DNA of 64,000 bases from Sinorhizobium sp. A49 (lineage in GTDB: Bacteria; Pseudomonadota; Alphaproteobacteria; Rhizobiales; Rhizobiaceae): positions 1 to 64,000 of the forward strand of contig NZ_MUNW01000041.1 in assembly GCF_002002725.1 (NCBI RefSeq), given 5' to 3'. The translations under genes and the position numbers were made by a program. The notes below the pieces were generated by a model, which was not told where the DNA came from, made no database searches, and worked only from the letters and a program-made list of their open reading frames with translations. Below, in pieces: positions 8,934 through 17,488 of the stretch; the stretch's first letter is position 1, and each line of letters opens with the position of its first letter.

Positions 8934-9875
8934 GCTTCCGAGGTGTTTTTCGCCGCGCGTCTTGGCGAGCGTGATCTGGCGCTGCCGCTGCCGGTAGCGT
9001 TCGCGGTCCTCGTCGGTGCGGACCTCGTGGCAATGGATGCAGGACACGCCGTCTTCGTGATGCGGGGAGGCGAGATCGGCCGTAGTGAGCGGCTGGCGAC
9101 AGGCATGGCAGAGCGTGTGTTCGCCCTCTTCAAGCCCGTGCGTGACCGATACGCGGTCGTCGAAGACGAAGCAGGCGCCTTCCCAGAGGCTTTCTTCCTG
9201 CGGCACCTCTTCGAGATACTTCAGGATGCCGCCCTTGAGATGGAAGACTTCGTCGAAGCCCTGTTCCTTCATGAAGGCAGTAGCTTTCTCGCAGCGGATG
9301 CCGCCGGTGCAGTACATGGCGATCTTCGGCTTGTTGTGCAGGCCGGCATGGTTGCGCACCCAGTCGGGAAACTCGCGGAAGGTCTTGGTCTGCGGGTCGA
9401 CCGCGCCCTTGAAGATGCCGATTGCCGTCTCGTAGTCGTTGCGCGTGTCGATGACGATGGTCTCGGGATCGGAGATCAGCGCGTTCCAGTCCTTGGGATC
9501 GACATAGGTGCCGACGATCTTGTTGGGGTCGATGTTGTCGACGCCCATGGTGACGATTTCCTTCTTCAGCCGCACCTTCATGCGCAGGAACGGCATGGAG
9601 GAGGCGCGGCTTTCCTTGTGCACCAGGCCGTCGAATTCTGGCCGGGCACGCAGGTAAGACAGCACCGCCGTGATGCCGGCGTCGGTGCCGGCGATCGTGC
9701 CGTTGATGCCCTCATGGGCAAGAAGCAGGGTTCCCTTGACGCCGTTGTCGTCGCAAACGGTCTGTAGCGGTTCGCGGAAGTCGGCGAAACGCGGGAAGGC
9801 GACGAAATGATAGAGCGCTGCAACCATGAACTGGCCATGCGTCTCCGGGCGCGGGGTCGTTGAAATGTCGGTCAT
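8931..9875 (-). CDS. trhO: tRNA uridine(34) 5-hydroxylase TrhO (rhodanese domain)
   Basis: Protein of 314 residues matching the YceA/TrhO family, which hydroxylates wobble uridine 34 of tRNAs using oxygen. An N-terminal acylphosphatase-like domain ([19 protein letters not shown]) is followed by a rhodanese domain with the catalytic cysteine C189 in the loop CTGGIRC. A C-terminal zinc-type pair, CHAC and CIHC, is present. The last codon and stop lie at the edge of the foldback repeat at 8662-8933. It is transcribed toward that repeat. Confidence 0.92.
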   Translation of the reverse strand: MTDISTTPRPETHGQFMVAALYHFVAFPRFADFREPLQTVCDDNGVKGTLLLAHEGINGTIAGTDAGITAVLSYLRARPEFDGLVHKESRASSMPFLRMKVRLKKEIVTMGVDNIDPNKIVGTYVDPKDWNALISDPETIVIDTRNDYETAIGIFKGAVDPQTKTFREFPDWVRNHAGLHNKPKIAMYCTGGIRCEKATAFMKEQGFDEVFHLKGGILKYLEEVPQEESLWEGACFVFDDRVSVTHGLEEGEHTLCHACRQPLTTADLASPHHEDGVSCIHCHEVRTDEDRERYRQRQRQITLAKTRGEKHLGS

Positions 9876-9952
9876 GGGCCGTGCAAATACAGCTTTCGCA
9901 CGGCAAGTGCAATCCGGACCTCCCGCGCAGGGCCATCTGTCGCGGCTCGGGG

Positions 9953-10861
9953 CTAGCGGCTGGCCTCTAGCCAGAGCAGTCGGACGGTCCGGCTCTCGTC
10001 ATCAGGCGCGTCGAGAAAGACGTTTCTTGCGCGGTCCAGCGCAGCCAAGCGCAGGGTCTCCTGTCGCGCGATGACGGCGGAGATCAGATATGCCTGATCC
10101 TGGCTGTTACCGGCGAGGCCCGGATTCTCGTTGACGACGGAAGTCATGACGTCGAGGTCGTTAAGATGGCCGAGAACCTCGACCAGCGCCTTTGCGTCCA
10201 GGCGTTTCGCCTCCATCGCCGACGGCCAGGCGTCATGCAATAAGGCAAGGTGCATGCGATAGTCCTGTGCGCGCTTGCGCAGTTCATGGAAAGAGGCAGC
10301 CTCCGTACTCGCCTGGCAGGCCTCAAGGGCGCGAGCAGCGCGCTTCAGCGTGCGCCGCCAGCCCTTTGCCAGCCGGTCCGCCGTCTTGCGGCGACGGTCG
10401 TCGAAGGAGACATGGGCGAGCGCTGCCATCGCCTGTTCGCAATTGACGATGGTGGCCGCGATCCTGTCCTCGATATCGGTTTCGCTGGCGGCAATCCGGT
10501 CGCGCCGCTCAAGCAGTCTCGAACAGACGTGGTCGAGAGCCTTCTCCTCTTCGTCGCTGCGGGCACCTTCATGCAGATAGCGGGCATTTTCGACGAGTGC
10601 GGCTGCGTCCCGGACGGTCGAGAGATTGCGCGCCATGTCGCGAATGCGGGCGTTCTCCTGCCGTTGAAACAGCGGCGCGTCGGCGGCAATGAGCCGGTAG
10701 AGCGCGCGTACGCGCTTGAAACACTTGCGGGCCTCGTGGATCGCCTCGTGCAGGCCATCAGGGCGAAGACGGAGGAGTTCAATCGCCTGCTCGAATTGTT
10801 CGGCGCCCGTCCGCTTGAAGTCGTCGGTAAAGGCCCGGCTCGGCCGGAAGGCGTAGCTCAT
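9953..10861 (-). CDS. CHAD domain protein
   Basis: Alpha-helical protein of 302 residues with scattered conserved histidines and basic residues (for example [15 protein letters not shown] and [12 protein letters not shown]) typical of the CHAD domain, which binds polyphosphate. Its ATG overlaps the TGA of the upstream CYTH gene by four bases (ATGA), so the two are translationally coupled. In many bacteria the CYTH and CHAD domains are fused; here they are separate. The start at 10861 (MSYAF) is fixed by this overlap. A role in polyphosphate or triphosphate metabolism is inferred from family and context. Confidence 0.85.
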   Translation of the reverse strand: MSYAFRPSRAFTDDFKRTGAEQFEQAIELLRLRPDGLHEAIHEARKCFKRVRALYRLIAADAPLFQRQENARIRDMARNLSTVRDAAALVENARYLHEGARSDEEEKALDHVCSRLLERRDRIAASETDIEDRIAATIVNCEQAMAALAHVSFDDRRRKTADRLAKGWRRTLKRAARALEACQASTEAASFHELRKRAQDYRMHLALLHDAWPSAMEAKRLDAKALVEVLGHLNDLDVMTSVVNENPGLAGNSQDQAYLISAVIARQETLRLAALDRARNVFLDAPDDESRTVRLLWLEASR

Positions 10862-11331
10862 TTCTGTTCTTCCACGAGTCCGCTGATGGCAAGTGACTGG
10901 TTGGAATAGCGCCGGTCGCCTGTGATCTCGCGGCCGAGCCATTCGGGAAGTGCCGGCAGATCCGTCTCCCGCTTCATCTCGACTTCGGCGACCACAAGCC
11001 CCTTCAGGGCGCCTTCATAGACGTCCACCTCCCAGGTGAAACCCCTGTACGGGACGCGAAACCGCCGCTTCTCGATAACGACCCCGACCGCCTGGGTCAG
11101 CATCTCCTTCGCGTCGTCCATCGATACGTCATACTCGTACTCGTTGCGCACCAGCGCCGACTTGCCGATCTTGATCGTCAACCGCGCCCACTTGTTGCCG
11201 TGGATCCGGACACGCACGGAGCGGTCTTCCATGGTGACGACATAGGCTTGCCGGAGTTGCGTGCCCTTGTCGGCATGCTCCCGCCACCCGTCGGAGGCCA
11301 CCAGGAACTTGCGCTCTATCTCCTTCGCCAT
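10858..11331 (-). CDS. CYTH domain triphosphate-binding protein
   Basis: Protein of 157 residues with the N-terminal EIERKF (ExExK) signature at residues 4-9 and alternating charged beta strands of a triphosphate tunnel (VRVRIHGNKWARLTIK, VAEVEMKRE). Family members hydrolyse inorganic triphosphate or related compounds, or make cAMP; triphosphatase activity is the likelier assignment for a short stand-alone protein. It is the first gene of a two-gene operon with the CHAD gene and divergent from eda. Confidence 0.88.
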   Translation of the reverse strand: MAKEIERKFLVASDGWREHADKGTQLRQAYVVTMEDRSVRVRIHGNKWARLTIKIGKSALVRNEYEYDVSMDDAKEMLTQAVGVVIEKRRFRVPYRGFTWEVDVYEGALKGLVVAEVEMKRETDLPALPEWLGREITGDRRYSNQSLAISGLVEEQK

Positions 11332-11531
11332 GGGTATCCCGCATTTCGAGAGGGTCGATGGTCATCAAACTATCGTTTTACGGGAAAGGCTCAAGTATCT
11401 CTTTGTTGTCGAAGTTACTTTCTTCTTTGCTTATGGACGAATGGTGAGCGGGCCAGGTGTTCGGTCTCGACAAGCGGCAGCAGGCGGAGTATTCGGGAAG
11501 CATATTCAATCGTTTTAAAAGGACGATCTGC

Positions 11532-12170
11532 ATGAGCGTGAAAACCGATAAGCTTCTTTCCATCCTCAAACTGCAGCCGGTCGTGCCGGTGCTGGTGATC
11601 GACGATGTGGCGACCGCCGTACCGCTGGCGCGCGCACTTGTCGCCGGTGGATTGAGAGCGATCGAGATCACCTTGCGTACGCCGGCAGCCCTTGAAGCGA
11701 TCAGCGCCGTTGCCAACGAGGTCGAGGGTGCGGTTGCCGGTGCCGGCACCATCCTCAATGCTGCCCAGTTCGAAGCGGCGATCGAAGCCGGTTCGCAGTT
11801 CATCGTCAGCCCCGGCACGACGCAGGAGCTGATCGACGTTGCCAGGGACCACGACGCCCCGCTGTTGCCGGGTGCTGCGACCGCCAGCGAAGTCATGGGT
11901 CTGCGCGAAGAGGGCTATGAGGTCATGAAGTTCTTCCCGGCGGAACAGGCCGGTGGTGCCGCCTATCTCAAGTCGCTGTCGTCGCCGCTTGCCGGCACCT
12001 TCTTCTGCCCGACCGGCGGTATCTCGCTGTCGAACGCCCGCGACTACCTGTCGCTGCCGAACGTCATTTGCGTCGGCGGCTCCTGGGTCGCGCCGAAGGA
12101 ACTGGTGGCCAAGGGCGACTGGGCCGGCATCACCAAGCTTGCAGCCGAAGCCTTTGCGCTCAAGGGCTGA
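11532..12170 (+). CDS. eda: KDPG / KHG aldolase
   Basis: 2-dehydro-3-deoxy-phosphogluconate aldolase of 212 residues, the last step of the Entner-Doudoroff pathway, giving pyruvate and glyceraldehyde-3-phosphate. The class I aldolase barrel shows catalytic E45 (IEITLRT) and the Schiff-base lysine K133 in VMKFFPAE. The start at 11532 follows aaaagga and is preferred to the in-frame ATG at 11457. It is monocistronic, with its own terminator, and edd and zwf are not adjacent. Confidence 0.95.
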   Translation: MSVKTDKLLSILKLQPVVPVLVIDDVATAVPLARALVAGGLRAIEITLRTPAALEAISAVANEVEGAVAGAGTILNAAQFEAAIEAGSQFIVSPGTTQELIDVARDHDAPLLPGAATASEVMGLREEGYEVMKFFPAEQAGGAAYLKSLSSPLAGTFFCPTGGISLSNARDYLSLPNVICVGGSWVAPKELVAKGDWAGITKLAAEAFALKG

Positions 12171-12197
12171 CGTCTGCCAGATCACTTGAGGATTTTG

Positions 12198-12223
12198 AGG
12201 CCGGGCATCAGTCCGGCCTTTTT
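12198..12223 (+). terminator. Rho-independent terminator of eda
   Basis: A 7-bp stem (aggccgg / ccggcct) with an 8-base loop is followed by a run of T, 27 bases past the eda stop. Confidence 0.85.
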
Positions 12224-12352
12224 CGTTTGCAACGCGCATTTGTATTTCCACCGCAACGTTCCTATGTCTCAATCGGTTTGACGGAGCGGGTGCAGGCGGC
12301 GCCCTGTTTCGCATGTTTTTATCCGCCTGGAACCGACAAGGAGCGAGACCCC

Positions 12353-13060
12353 ATGTTCGACGCGAAGAAATTGCTGGACCAGTTTCTGGGATCGCAGGTG
12401 CCGGGAGCCGGTGGATCGGTGCGCGACCGCGCCGGCCAGGTGACGCAACTCGCCAAGGACAATCCGCTGGCAACCGGCGCTATTGCGGCCGTGCTGCTCG
12501 GCACCAAGTCGGGCCGGCAGCTGACCGGCAATGCGGCCGTGCTCGGCGGGCTCGCCGCCATCGCCGGCCTCGGCTATCAGGCCTACAAGAATTACCAGTC
12601 CGGCAACGCTCCGGTCACCGATCCTGCCGCCCAGAAACAGCCTGAACTCTTGCCGCCGCCGACGGATTCCGGCTTTGCCGCCGAGCCGGAAAAGATCAGC
12701 CACGATTTTGCGCTCGTTCTCGTGCGCGCCATGATCGCCGCCTCGCGCGCCGACGGCCATATCGACGAGGCCGAGCGTCGGCACATCATGGACAAGCTGT
12801 CGGTGTCCGGTTTGTCGGCCGATGCGTCGGCGTTCCTTGAGGGCGAACTGGCCAATCCGGTCGATATCGACGCCATCGTCAACGCTGCAAAGACCGAGGA
12901 AGAGCGCGTCGAGGTCTATACCGCGTCGCGCCTGACGATCGAACCCGAGAGCCGCGCCGAGCGGGGCTATCTCGATCTGCTCGCCGGTCGCCTCGGCCTT
13001 CCCGATGCGCTCGTCGACCATATCGAGGCGACGGTGTCGTCGGCCAAGGTCCCGGCCTGA
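12353..13060 (+). CDS. DUF533 / TerB-like protein
   Basis: Protein of 235 residues. The N-terminal half is low-complexity with a hydrophobic glycine/alanine stretch (TGAIAAVLLG, AVLGGLAAIAGLGYQAY, residues ~40-80) that may associate with membrane. The C-terminal half is a TerB-like helical domain with the acidic motif AASRADGHIDEAER. This combination is the YebE/DUF533 family, whose function is unknown; tellurite resistance should not be assumed. The start at 12353 follows aaggagcg. Confidence 0.8.
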   Translation: MFDAKKLLDQFLGSQVPGAGGSVRDRAGQVTQLAKDNPLATGAIAAVLLGTKSGRQLTGNAAVLGGLAAIAGLGYQAYKNYQSGNAPVTDPAAQKQPELLPPPTDSGFAAEPEKISHDFALVLVRAMIAASRADGHIDEAERRHIMDKLSVSGLSADASAFLEGELANPVDIDAIVNAAKTEEERVEVYTASRLTIEPESRAERGYLDLLAGRLGLPDALVDHIEATVSSAKVPA

Positions 13061-13152
13061 TCATTTCGCTCATGGATTGATCACCAGTTTGAATTTGTGT
13101 CGGCCGCTTCTCTGGCCTATTCCGGGCATAGGAGTAGCGGAAGAGGTGGCCG

Positions 13153-13842
13153 ATGCGTGATCTGAGCAACTGGAAGGGATGTGCGGCGCCGAAGCCGGTG
13201 GCGATCGAGGGTCGATACGTCAGGCTTGAGCCCTATGACCGTGCGATGCACAGGCAGGACCTGTGGGACGGGCTCGGCGGTATGGGCATCAATCCGCTGC
13301 TGAAGTACTTCGCACAGGCCGATTTCGGCGGCATCGACGATTTCGACGCCTGGCTGACGACAGCCCAGGAAAAGGGTGGCTGGGTCACGGAAGTGTTCCG
13401 CGACAAGGCGAGCGGCAAGGTCGTCGGCATGGCGAACTACATGCGCGCCGATCCGGCCAACGGCGTCGTCGAGGTCGGATCCGTTGCGCATGGCGCGGCC
13501 ATGGCCCGCTCGCCGCTGTCGACCGAGGTTCATTATCTCATGGCCAAGCACGTCTTCGAGGATCTCGGCTATCGCCGCTACGAGTGGAAGTGCAACAGCG
13601 AGAACCAGGCAAGCCGGATGACGGCGCTGCGCCTCGGCTTCAGTTTCGAGGGCATTTTCCGCCAGCATATGATATCCAAGGGTGGCAACCGCGACACGGC
13701 CTGGTTCTCGATGATCGACAGCGAATGGCCGCTGCTCAATGCCGCATTCGAAAACTGGCTGTCGCCTGATAATTTCGATACGGACGGTCGCCAAAAGCGG
13801 CGATTGGAAGATATTCGCGCGGACCTCGCGCCAAAGGAGTGA
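13153..13842 (+). CDS. GNAT family N-acetyltransferase (RimJ/RimL-like)
   Basis: Protein of 229 residues with the GNAT_3 layout, including the beta strand KVVGMANYMR, a central HYLMAKHVFEDLGYRRYEWKC segment and the terminal NQASRMTALRLGFSFEG element that binds acetyl-CoA. Related proteins are annotated as amide or ribosomal-protein acetyltransferases without proof of substrate. The next small membrane-protein gene begins immediately after its stop and uses a ribosome site inside its last codons. Confidence 0.85.
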   Translation: MRDLSNWKGCAAPKPVAIEGRYVRLEPYDRAMHRQDLWDGLGGMGINPLLKYFAQADFGGIDDFDAWLTTAQEKGGWVTEVFRDKASGKVVGMANYMRADPANGVVEVGSVAHGAAMARSPLSTEVHYLMAKHVFEDLGYRRYEWKCNSENQASRMTALRLGFSFEGIFRQHMISKGGNRDTAWFSMIDSEWPLLNAAFENWLSPDNFDTDGRQKRRLEDIRADLAPKE

Positions 13843-13844
13843 GC

Positions 13845-14081
13845 GTGAACGCGCCCGAGAAGACCAGAGAAAACCAAGCAACGAAGGAAAAGTCGCCGGC
13901 GATCGCCGCGGCCGTCATCCTGGCCGTCGTCGGCGTCGGCTTCTTCATACTGCCGTCGATCATGCTGAGGCTCGGCGATATCTCGGTGTGGCTCGCCGGC
14001 GCCTTCGGTGTATTCTTCGTTCTGTGCTTCTTCCTGATCTTCTGGCTGCGTGCGCGGCATCAGCGCAAGCGCGGCCTCTGA
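13845..14081 (+). CDS. Small two-helix membrane protein
   Basis: Hypothetical protein of 78 residues. The charged N-terminus is followed by two hydrophobic helices (residues ~18-38 and ~44-68) and a basic C-terminus (RARHQRKRGL), suggesting the ends face the cytosol. The GTG at 13845 is chosen because an aaaggag Shine-Dalgarno inside the end of the upstream gene is spaced 5 bases from it; a GTG at 13839 is possible but overlaps that site. Coupled expression with the GNAT gene is likely. Function unknown. Confidence 0.7.
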   Translation: MNAPEKTRENQATKEKSPAIAAAVILAVVGVGFFILPSIMLRLGDISVWLAGAFGVFFVLCFFLIFWLRARHQRKRGL

Positions 14082-14105
14082 TCCGACGCGCATGCCGGAA
14101 GAGCG

Positions 14106-15161
14106 TCAGCTCTGCAGCGCGGCGCCCAGCAGGACCAATCCCAAGATAATTACGAGCAGGGCGCCTGATATCTCGATGCCGTTCGAGATGCGGGCGGCCG
14201 ATGCGGCGCTTGACGCGTAGCGCACGGCAAAGCCCTTTGCCGTGACGGCCAAGGTCGCCAGGATCGACACGGTGATCGCCGTGCCGATCGACATGGCGAA
14301 GACCGAGAGAATACCGCCAAGATAAAGGCCGTTGAGCAGGGCGAAGGACAAGACGATCAGCGCGCCCGAGCAGGGTCGCAGTCCGACGGCGACGATCGCC
14401 GACCAAGCCTCGCTGACGGCGAAGCGATCACCCTTCAGCATTGAGGGATCCGGCGCATGCGCGTGGCCGCAGGTCGAGCAGATCTCGCCGGCGCCGTGGC
14501 TGTGGCCGTGATGGTCATGCCCGTGGTCGTGGCGCTGATGGGCATGGTCATGATGATCATGGTCATGTTCGACGTGAACATGCCCGCCGCCGGCCGTTGC
14601 CATCAGGGCTGACGGCCGCATCATCGAGCGCAGCTTGCGAAACAGGAGCCAGCCACCAAAGGCGGCGATCAGCGCGTAGCTGGCGATTTCCAGCGAGCGC
14701 GTCGCGTCGGTCATGCTGATCGACGATCCGCGCAAAAGCAGATAGACGGCGCCGACGAGCAGGATGGCGACGACGCCCTGCAGGATCGAGGACATGAAGG
14801 AGAGCAGCACCCCGCGCTTCAACTCCGTTTCGTTGGCGATCATGTAGGAGGAGATGACCGCCTTGCCGTGGCCGGGGCCGGCGGCGTGGAAGACGCCATA
14901 GGCGAACGAAAGGCCGATCAGCGACCAGAGCTGCCAGGGGTTATCGCGCATGCCCTTCAGCGCGCCGGTCAGCGTCCGGTAGAAACCCTGCTGTTCCGCG
15001 TTCACCCAGGCGAAGAAGCCGCCGAGGAAGCCGGTCGTCTGAAAGGACGGTTCGGCGGTGCCGATGCCGAGCGGCGATTGTGCCGCGGCAAGTCCGGCCG
15101 TGAGCATGGTCAACACGAGCGTGGCGGCAATCAGGCCGCCGATCCTGCGGGTGTTCAGCAT
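14106..15161 (-). CDS. Nickel/cobalt efflux permease with His-rich loop (NicO/RcnA-like)
   Basis: Membrane protein of 351 residues. An N-terminal signal-like helix is followed by several transmembrane helices. The family motif HAAGPGHGK at 92-100 is present, and a strikingly His/Asp-rich cytosolic or periplasmic loop lies at 194-236 and ends in a CSTCGHAH metal site. RcnA-type proteins export nickel and cobalt. The upstream DUF1007 gene overlaps it by 7 bases, the usual pairing in proteobacteria, so the two form an operon. Export rather than import is the likely direction but is not proven by sequence. Confidence 0.87.
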   Translation of the reverse strand: MLNTRRIGGLIAATLVLTMLTAGLAAAQSPLGIGTAEPSFQTTGFLGGFFAWVNAEQQGFYRTLTGALKGMRDNPWQLWSLIGLSFAYGVFHAAGPGHGKAVISSYMIANETELKRGVLLSFMSSILQGVVAILLVGAVYLLLRGSSISMTDATRSLEIASYALIAAFGGWLLFRKLRSMMRPSALMATAGGGHVHVEHDHDHHDHAHQRHDHGHDHHGHSHGAGEICSTCGHAHAPDPSMLKGDRFAVSEAWSAIVAVGLRPCSGALIVLSFALLNGLYLGGILSVFAMSIGTAITVSILATLAVTAKGFAVRYASSAASAARISNGIEISGALLVIILGLVLLGAALQS

Positions 15162-15799
15162 GTGATCTCTATCCGGGTTGCAAAGAGCTTCGACATGTCG
15201 GTGCCGGTCGGGTCGCTCCAGAAGGCATCGGTCAGCGTGTCCTTGTTTTCGGCAAGGACTTCGTCAGGATCAGGGCGCACGACCTTGTGCTCGCAGGCGG
15301 CGATCTTGTCGCCGACCACTGTCAGGTCGTCGTCGGTCGGGAAGTCCATGGCCGTATACATGGTCGGGTCGTAGACGCCGAAGGAGAGCTTGCCCTTGAG
15401 CGGCATCGGCTCGGCGGGCTTGACCGCGAAGATCATCAGCAACTGGCCGTCCTTGTAGTCGACGGTGATATGCTCGGGCTTGCTGACCTTGATGGATTTG
15501 CCGTTTTCGAGCGCCGTCGTGTAGTAATTATACTCCGCCAGCGACTCCAGCACCGTCTGGCCGACTTCCGCCAGTTCGTCCGGGTCGAGCGTGGCATTTG
15601 AGTTCTTGTCGAAGTCGAGGACGACACTTGCGGAAAACAGCTCGTCGAAACGCCAGACATTGCGGAGCTCGCTGACTTCACCCTTGTCGTCGGAAGCCAC
15701 TTCCAGGCGGGCCTCGGCGAAGATGTGCGGATGGGCAAAGGCCAGGGTCGGCGCAAGCAGGGTGGCAAGGCCGGCCATGACGACGCGTTTTATTCTCAT
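15155..15799 (-). CDS. DUF1007 periplasmic protein
   Basis: Exported protein of 214 residues with a Sec signal peptide ending in LAFA before HPHIFAEA, so the mature N-terminus begins with histidines that could bind metal. The family is found next to NicO/RcnA-type metal transporters, as here, and is assumed to assist nickel or cobalt trafficking. The start at 15799 is chosen because it gives a proper signal peptide; an upstream in-frame extension would bury it. Confidence 0.85.
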   Translation of the reverse strand: MRIKRVVMAGLATLLAPTLAFAHPHIFAEARLEVASDDKGEVSELRNVWRFDELFSASVVLDFDKNSNATLDPDELAEVGQTVLESLAEYNYYTTALENGKSIKVSKPEHITVDYKDGQLLMIFAVKPAEPMPLKGKLSFGVYDPTMYTAMDFPTDDDLTVVGDKIAACEHKVVRPDPDEVLAENKDTLTDAFWSDPTGTDMSKLFATRIEITC

Positions 15800-15891
15800 G
15801 AGACGGCAATCCTCTTGGTCGGGGCGTGGGAGCGCCTTCGAATCGTTCCCGCAATGTACTGGAAATGGGACGGATTTGGGACCTCGCCGCG

Positions 15892-16785
15892 TCAACGCGG
15901 CTTACGGAACCAGGTGTGGAGATAGTCTACCAGCGTGCGCACCTTGGCCGGCAGGTAGCGCCGATGCGGATAGATCGCGTAGATGCCGCGGTCCCTCGGC
16001 AGGAAATCGTCAAAGAGCGTGACGAGTTCACCGGTGGCGACCTTGGGGCGGGCGATGAAGTCGGGCACCAGCGCGACGCCGATGCCGGAGACGGCTGCGC
16101 GTACGGAAGCAAGCGGGCTGTTGACCTCGATCGGGCCGCTGACGGGCACGGTGAAGGAGGAGCCATCCGGTTCGACGAAGCGCCAGTTGGAGTAGGACCG
16201 GCCATTGGTGTCGAGAATGCAGGGGATTTTGGAAAGGTCGCTCGGGTGTGCGATCGGCCCGACTTTCTCCAGGAAATCCGGGGCCGCACAGATCAGCACC
16301 TGGAAATCGTCGAGCTTGCGGGCGATCAGCGTCGAATCCTCGAGCCGGGTGATGCGGATGGCGACATCGAAACCTTCTTCGACGAGATCGACGAATCGGT
16401 CGTCGGAAACGATCTCCAGCGACAGCTCCGGGTGCTGCTTGCCGAAATCGATGAGCGACTGGCCGATCTCGGCGTCGACGAAGGTGCGCGGCGCGGTGAT
16501 GCGCAGCCGGCCCTTGAGGTCGGAATTGTTGGCACGCACGAGATCGGCGAGATTGTCGATCTCCTTGAGGATTTCCGACGCCGTACGATAATAGGTGTGG
16601 CCGGCTTCCGTCAGGGAGAATTGCCGCGTGGTGCGATTGAGCAGCAGCGCGCCGAGTTCGTCCTCGAGTTCACGCACATATTTCGAAAGCAGCGCCTTCG
16701 ATCGGCCGACACGCCTGGCCGCGGCCGAAAACCCTTCGGCGTCCACCACATCGATAAAGGCGCGGATGCGGGTGAGCGTGTCCAT
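15892..16785 (-). CDS. LysR family transcriptional regulator
   Basis: Regulator of 297 residues. A winged helix-turn-helix lies at 1-60 (FSAAARRVGRSKALLSKYV), followed by a periplasmic-binding-like effector domain (RLRITAPRTF onwards). It belongs to the subgroup close to AaeR/DmlR-type regulators. It is transcribed toward the DUF1007 gene, with 92 bases between them. The target is unknown, because the usual divergent partner on its 5' side is only the long odc leader region. Confidence 0.9.
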   Translation of the reverse strand: MDTLTRIRAFIDVVDAEGFSAAARRVGRSKALLSKYVRELEDELGALLLNRTTRQFSLTEAGHTYYRTASEILKEIDNLADLVRANNSDLKGRLRITAPRTFVDAEIGQSLIDFGKQHPELSLEIVSDDRFVDLVEEGFDVAIRITRLEDSTLIARKLDDFQVLICAAPDFLEKVGPIAHPSDLSKIPCILDTNGRSYSNWRFVEPDGSSFTVPVSGPIEVNSPLASVRAAVSGIGVALVPDFIARPKVATGELVTLFDDFLPRDRGIYAIYPHRRYLPAKVRTLVDYLHTWFRKPR

Positions 16786-17149
16786 GCAGGTCTTCCCTCG
16801 TCTTGCTGGTCGCGGGGCTTCGATTCGCCGCGTTGGCTTCTTTCACGTTTCTTTGTTCGGCGGCTGTCGTTGCGGCCGGTTTCGTCCGCTATCCGGATCT
16901 TGACGATCGGATAGTCGAGGCATCGAAATAAATCCAGTTCTTTCAATCGCTTGCGGCGGTCATGACGTCAGCTTCGATTGTTCAATAAACGTGAACACTG
17001 CGAGTGTTACCGGTCTCGAAAAAAATTCAACAGCGGCGATGAAAAAACTCTTGATTACGACAAGGTTTTTTCTTACCTACGCCCTTGCCCAAAGTCGCAC
17101 GTGCCTGTGGGTGTCCGCCGACCCTCGATTAGGTGAGGGTATCGGTAAG
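16786..17149. other. Gene-free stretch between the LysR gene and the odc leader
   Basis: I see no gene here. The part around 16920-17070 is richer in A and T than the surroundings and probably carries the divergent promoters for the LysR gene and odc. Confidence 0.4.
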
Positions 17150-17488
17150 GTACCTGGAACTAACCCCTCCAGTCGCTATTCCGGCCAACCGGGAAATGCG
17201 AGGACATCTTGAAGCAACGACGGTGCGGGCCTTTCTGGTGTCTGCCGGCTCTCCAACAGCCGGGGTTACTGAAGAGGCACACCTTCATTGCCGGAAGTGC
17301 GGTTGGGTTATCCCCTCCAATCCATGGCAGACAAAGCCGAATTGAAGCCTAGGCGGGCTTCGGTTCACCGTTCGCGCATCGAGCGCATGCTTGGTTCCGG
17401 GGTCTCCACCGGCTGGTTCCAGAGCATTCGCGCGTATGCCCTTTGTCCTCCGCGCAAGCGGAGCATTTTGGATCAGGGGAATAAGGCC
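17150..17488 (+). promoter_or_regulatory. Structured 5' leader of odc, candidate speF RNA motif
   Basis: The stretch contains several stable hairpins: ccggct/agccgg at 17245-17263, gaagcc/ggcttc at 17344-17361, and ctccgc/gcggag with a GNRA-type gcaa loop at 17448-17463, which is followed by catttt just before the ribosome site. Alphaproteobacterial ornithine decarboxylase genes are known to carry a conserved leader RNA (the speF motif). Position and structure fit, but I cannot align it to the covariance model by eye. Boundaries are approximate. Confidence 0.5.

Noticed and set aside
15826-16914. 362-codon open frame opposite the LysR gene
   Set aside because: The LysR protein has clear HTH and effector domains; the opposite frame has none.
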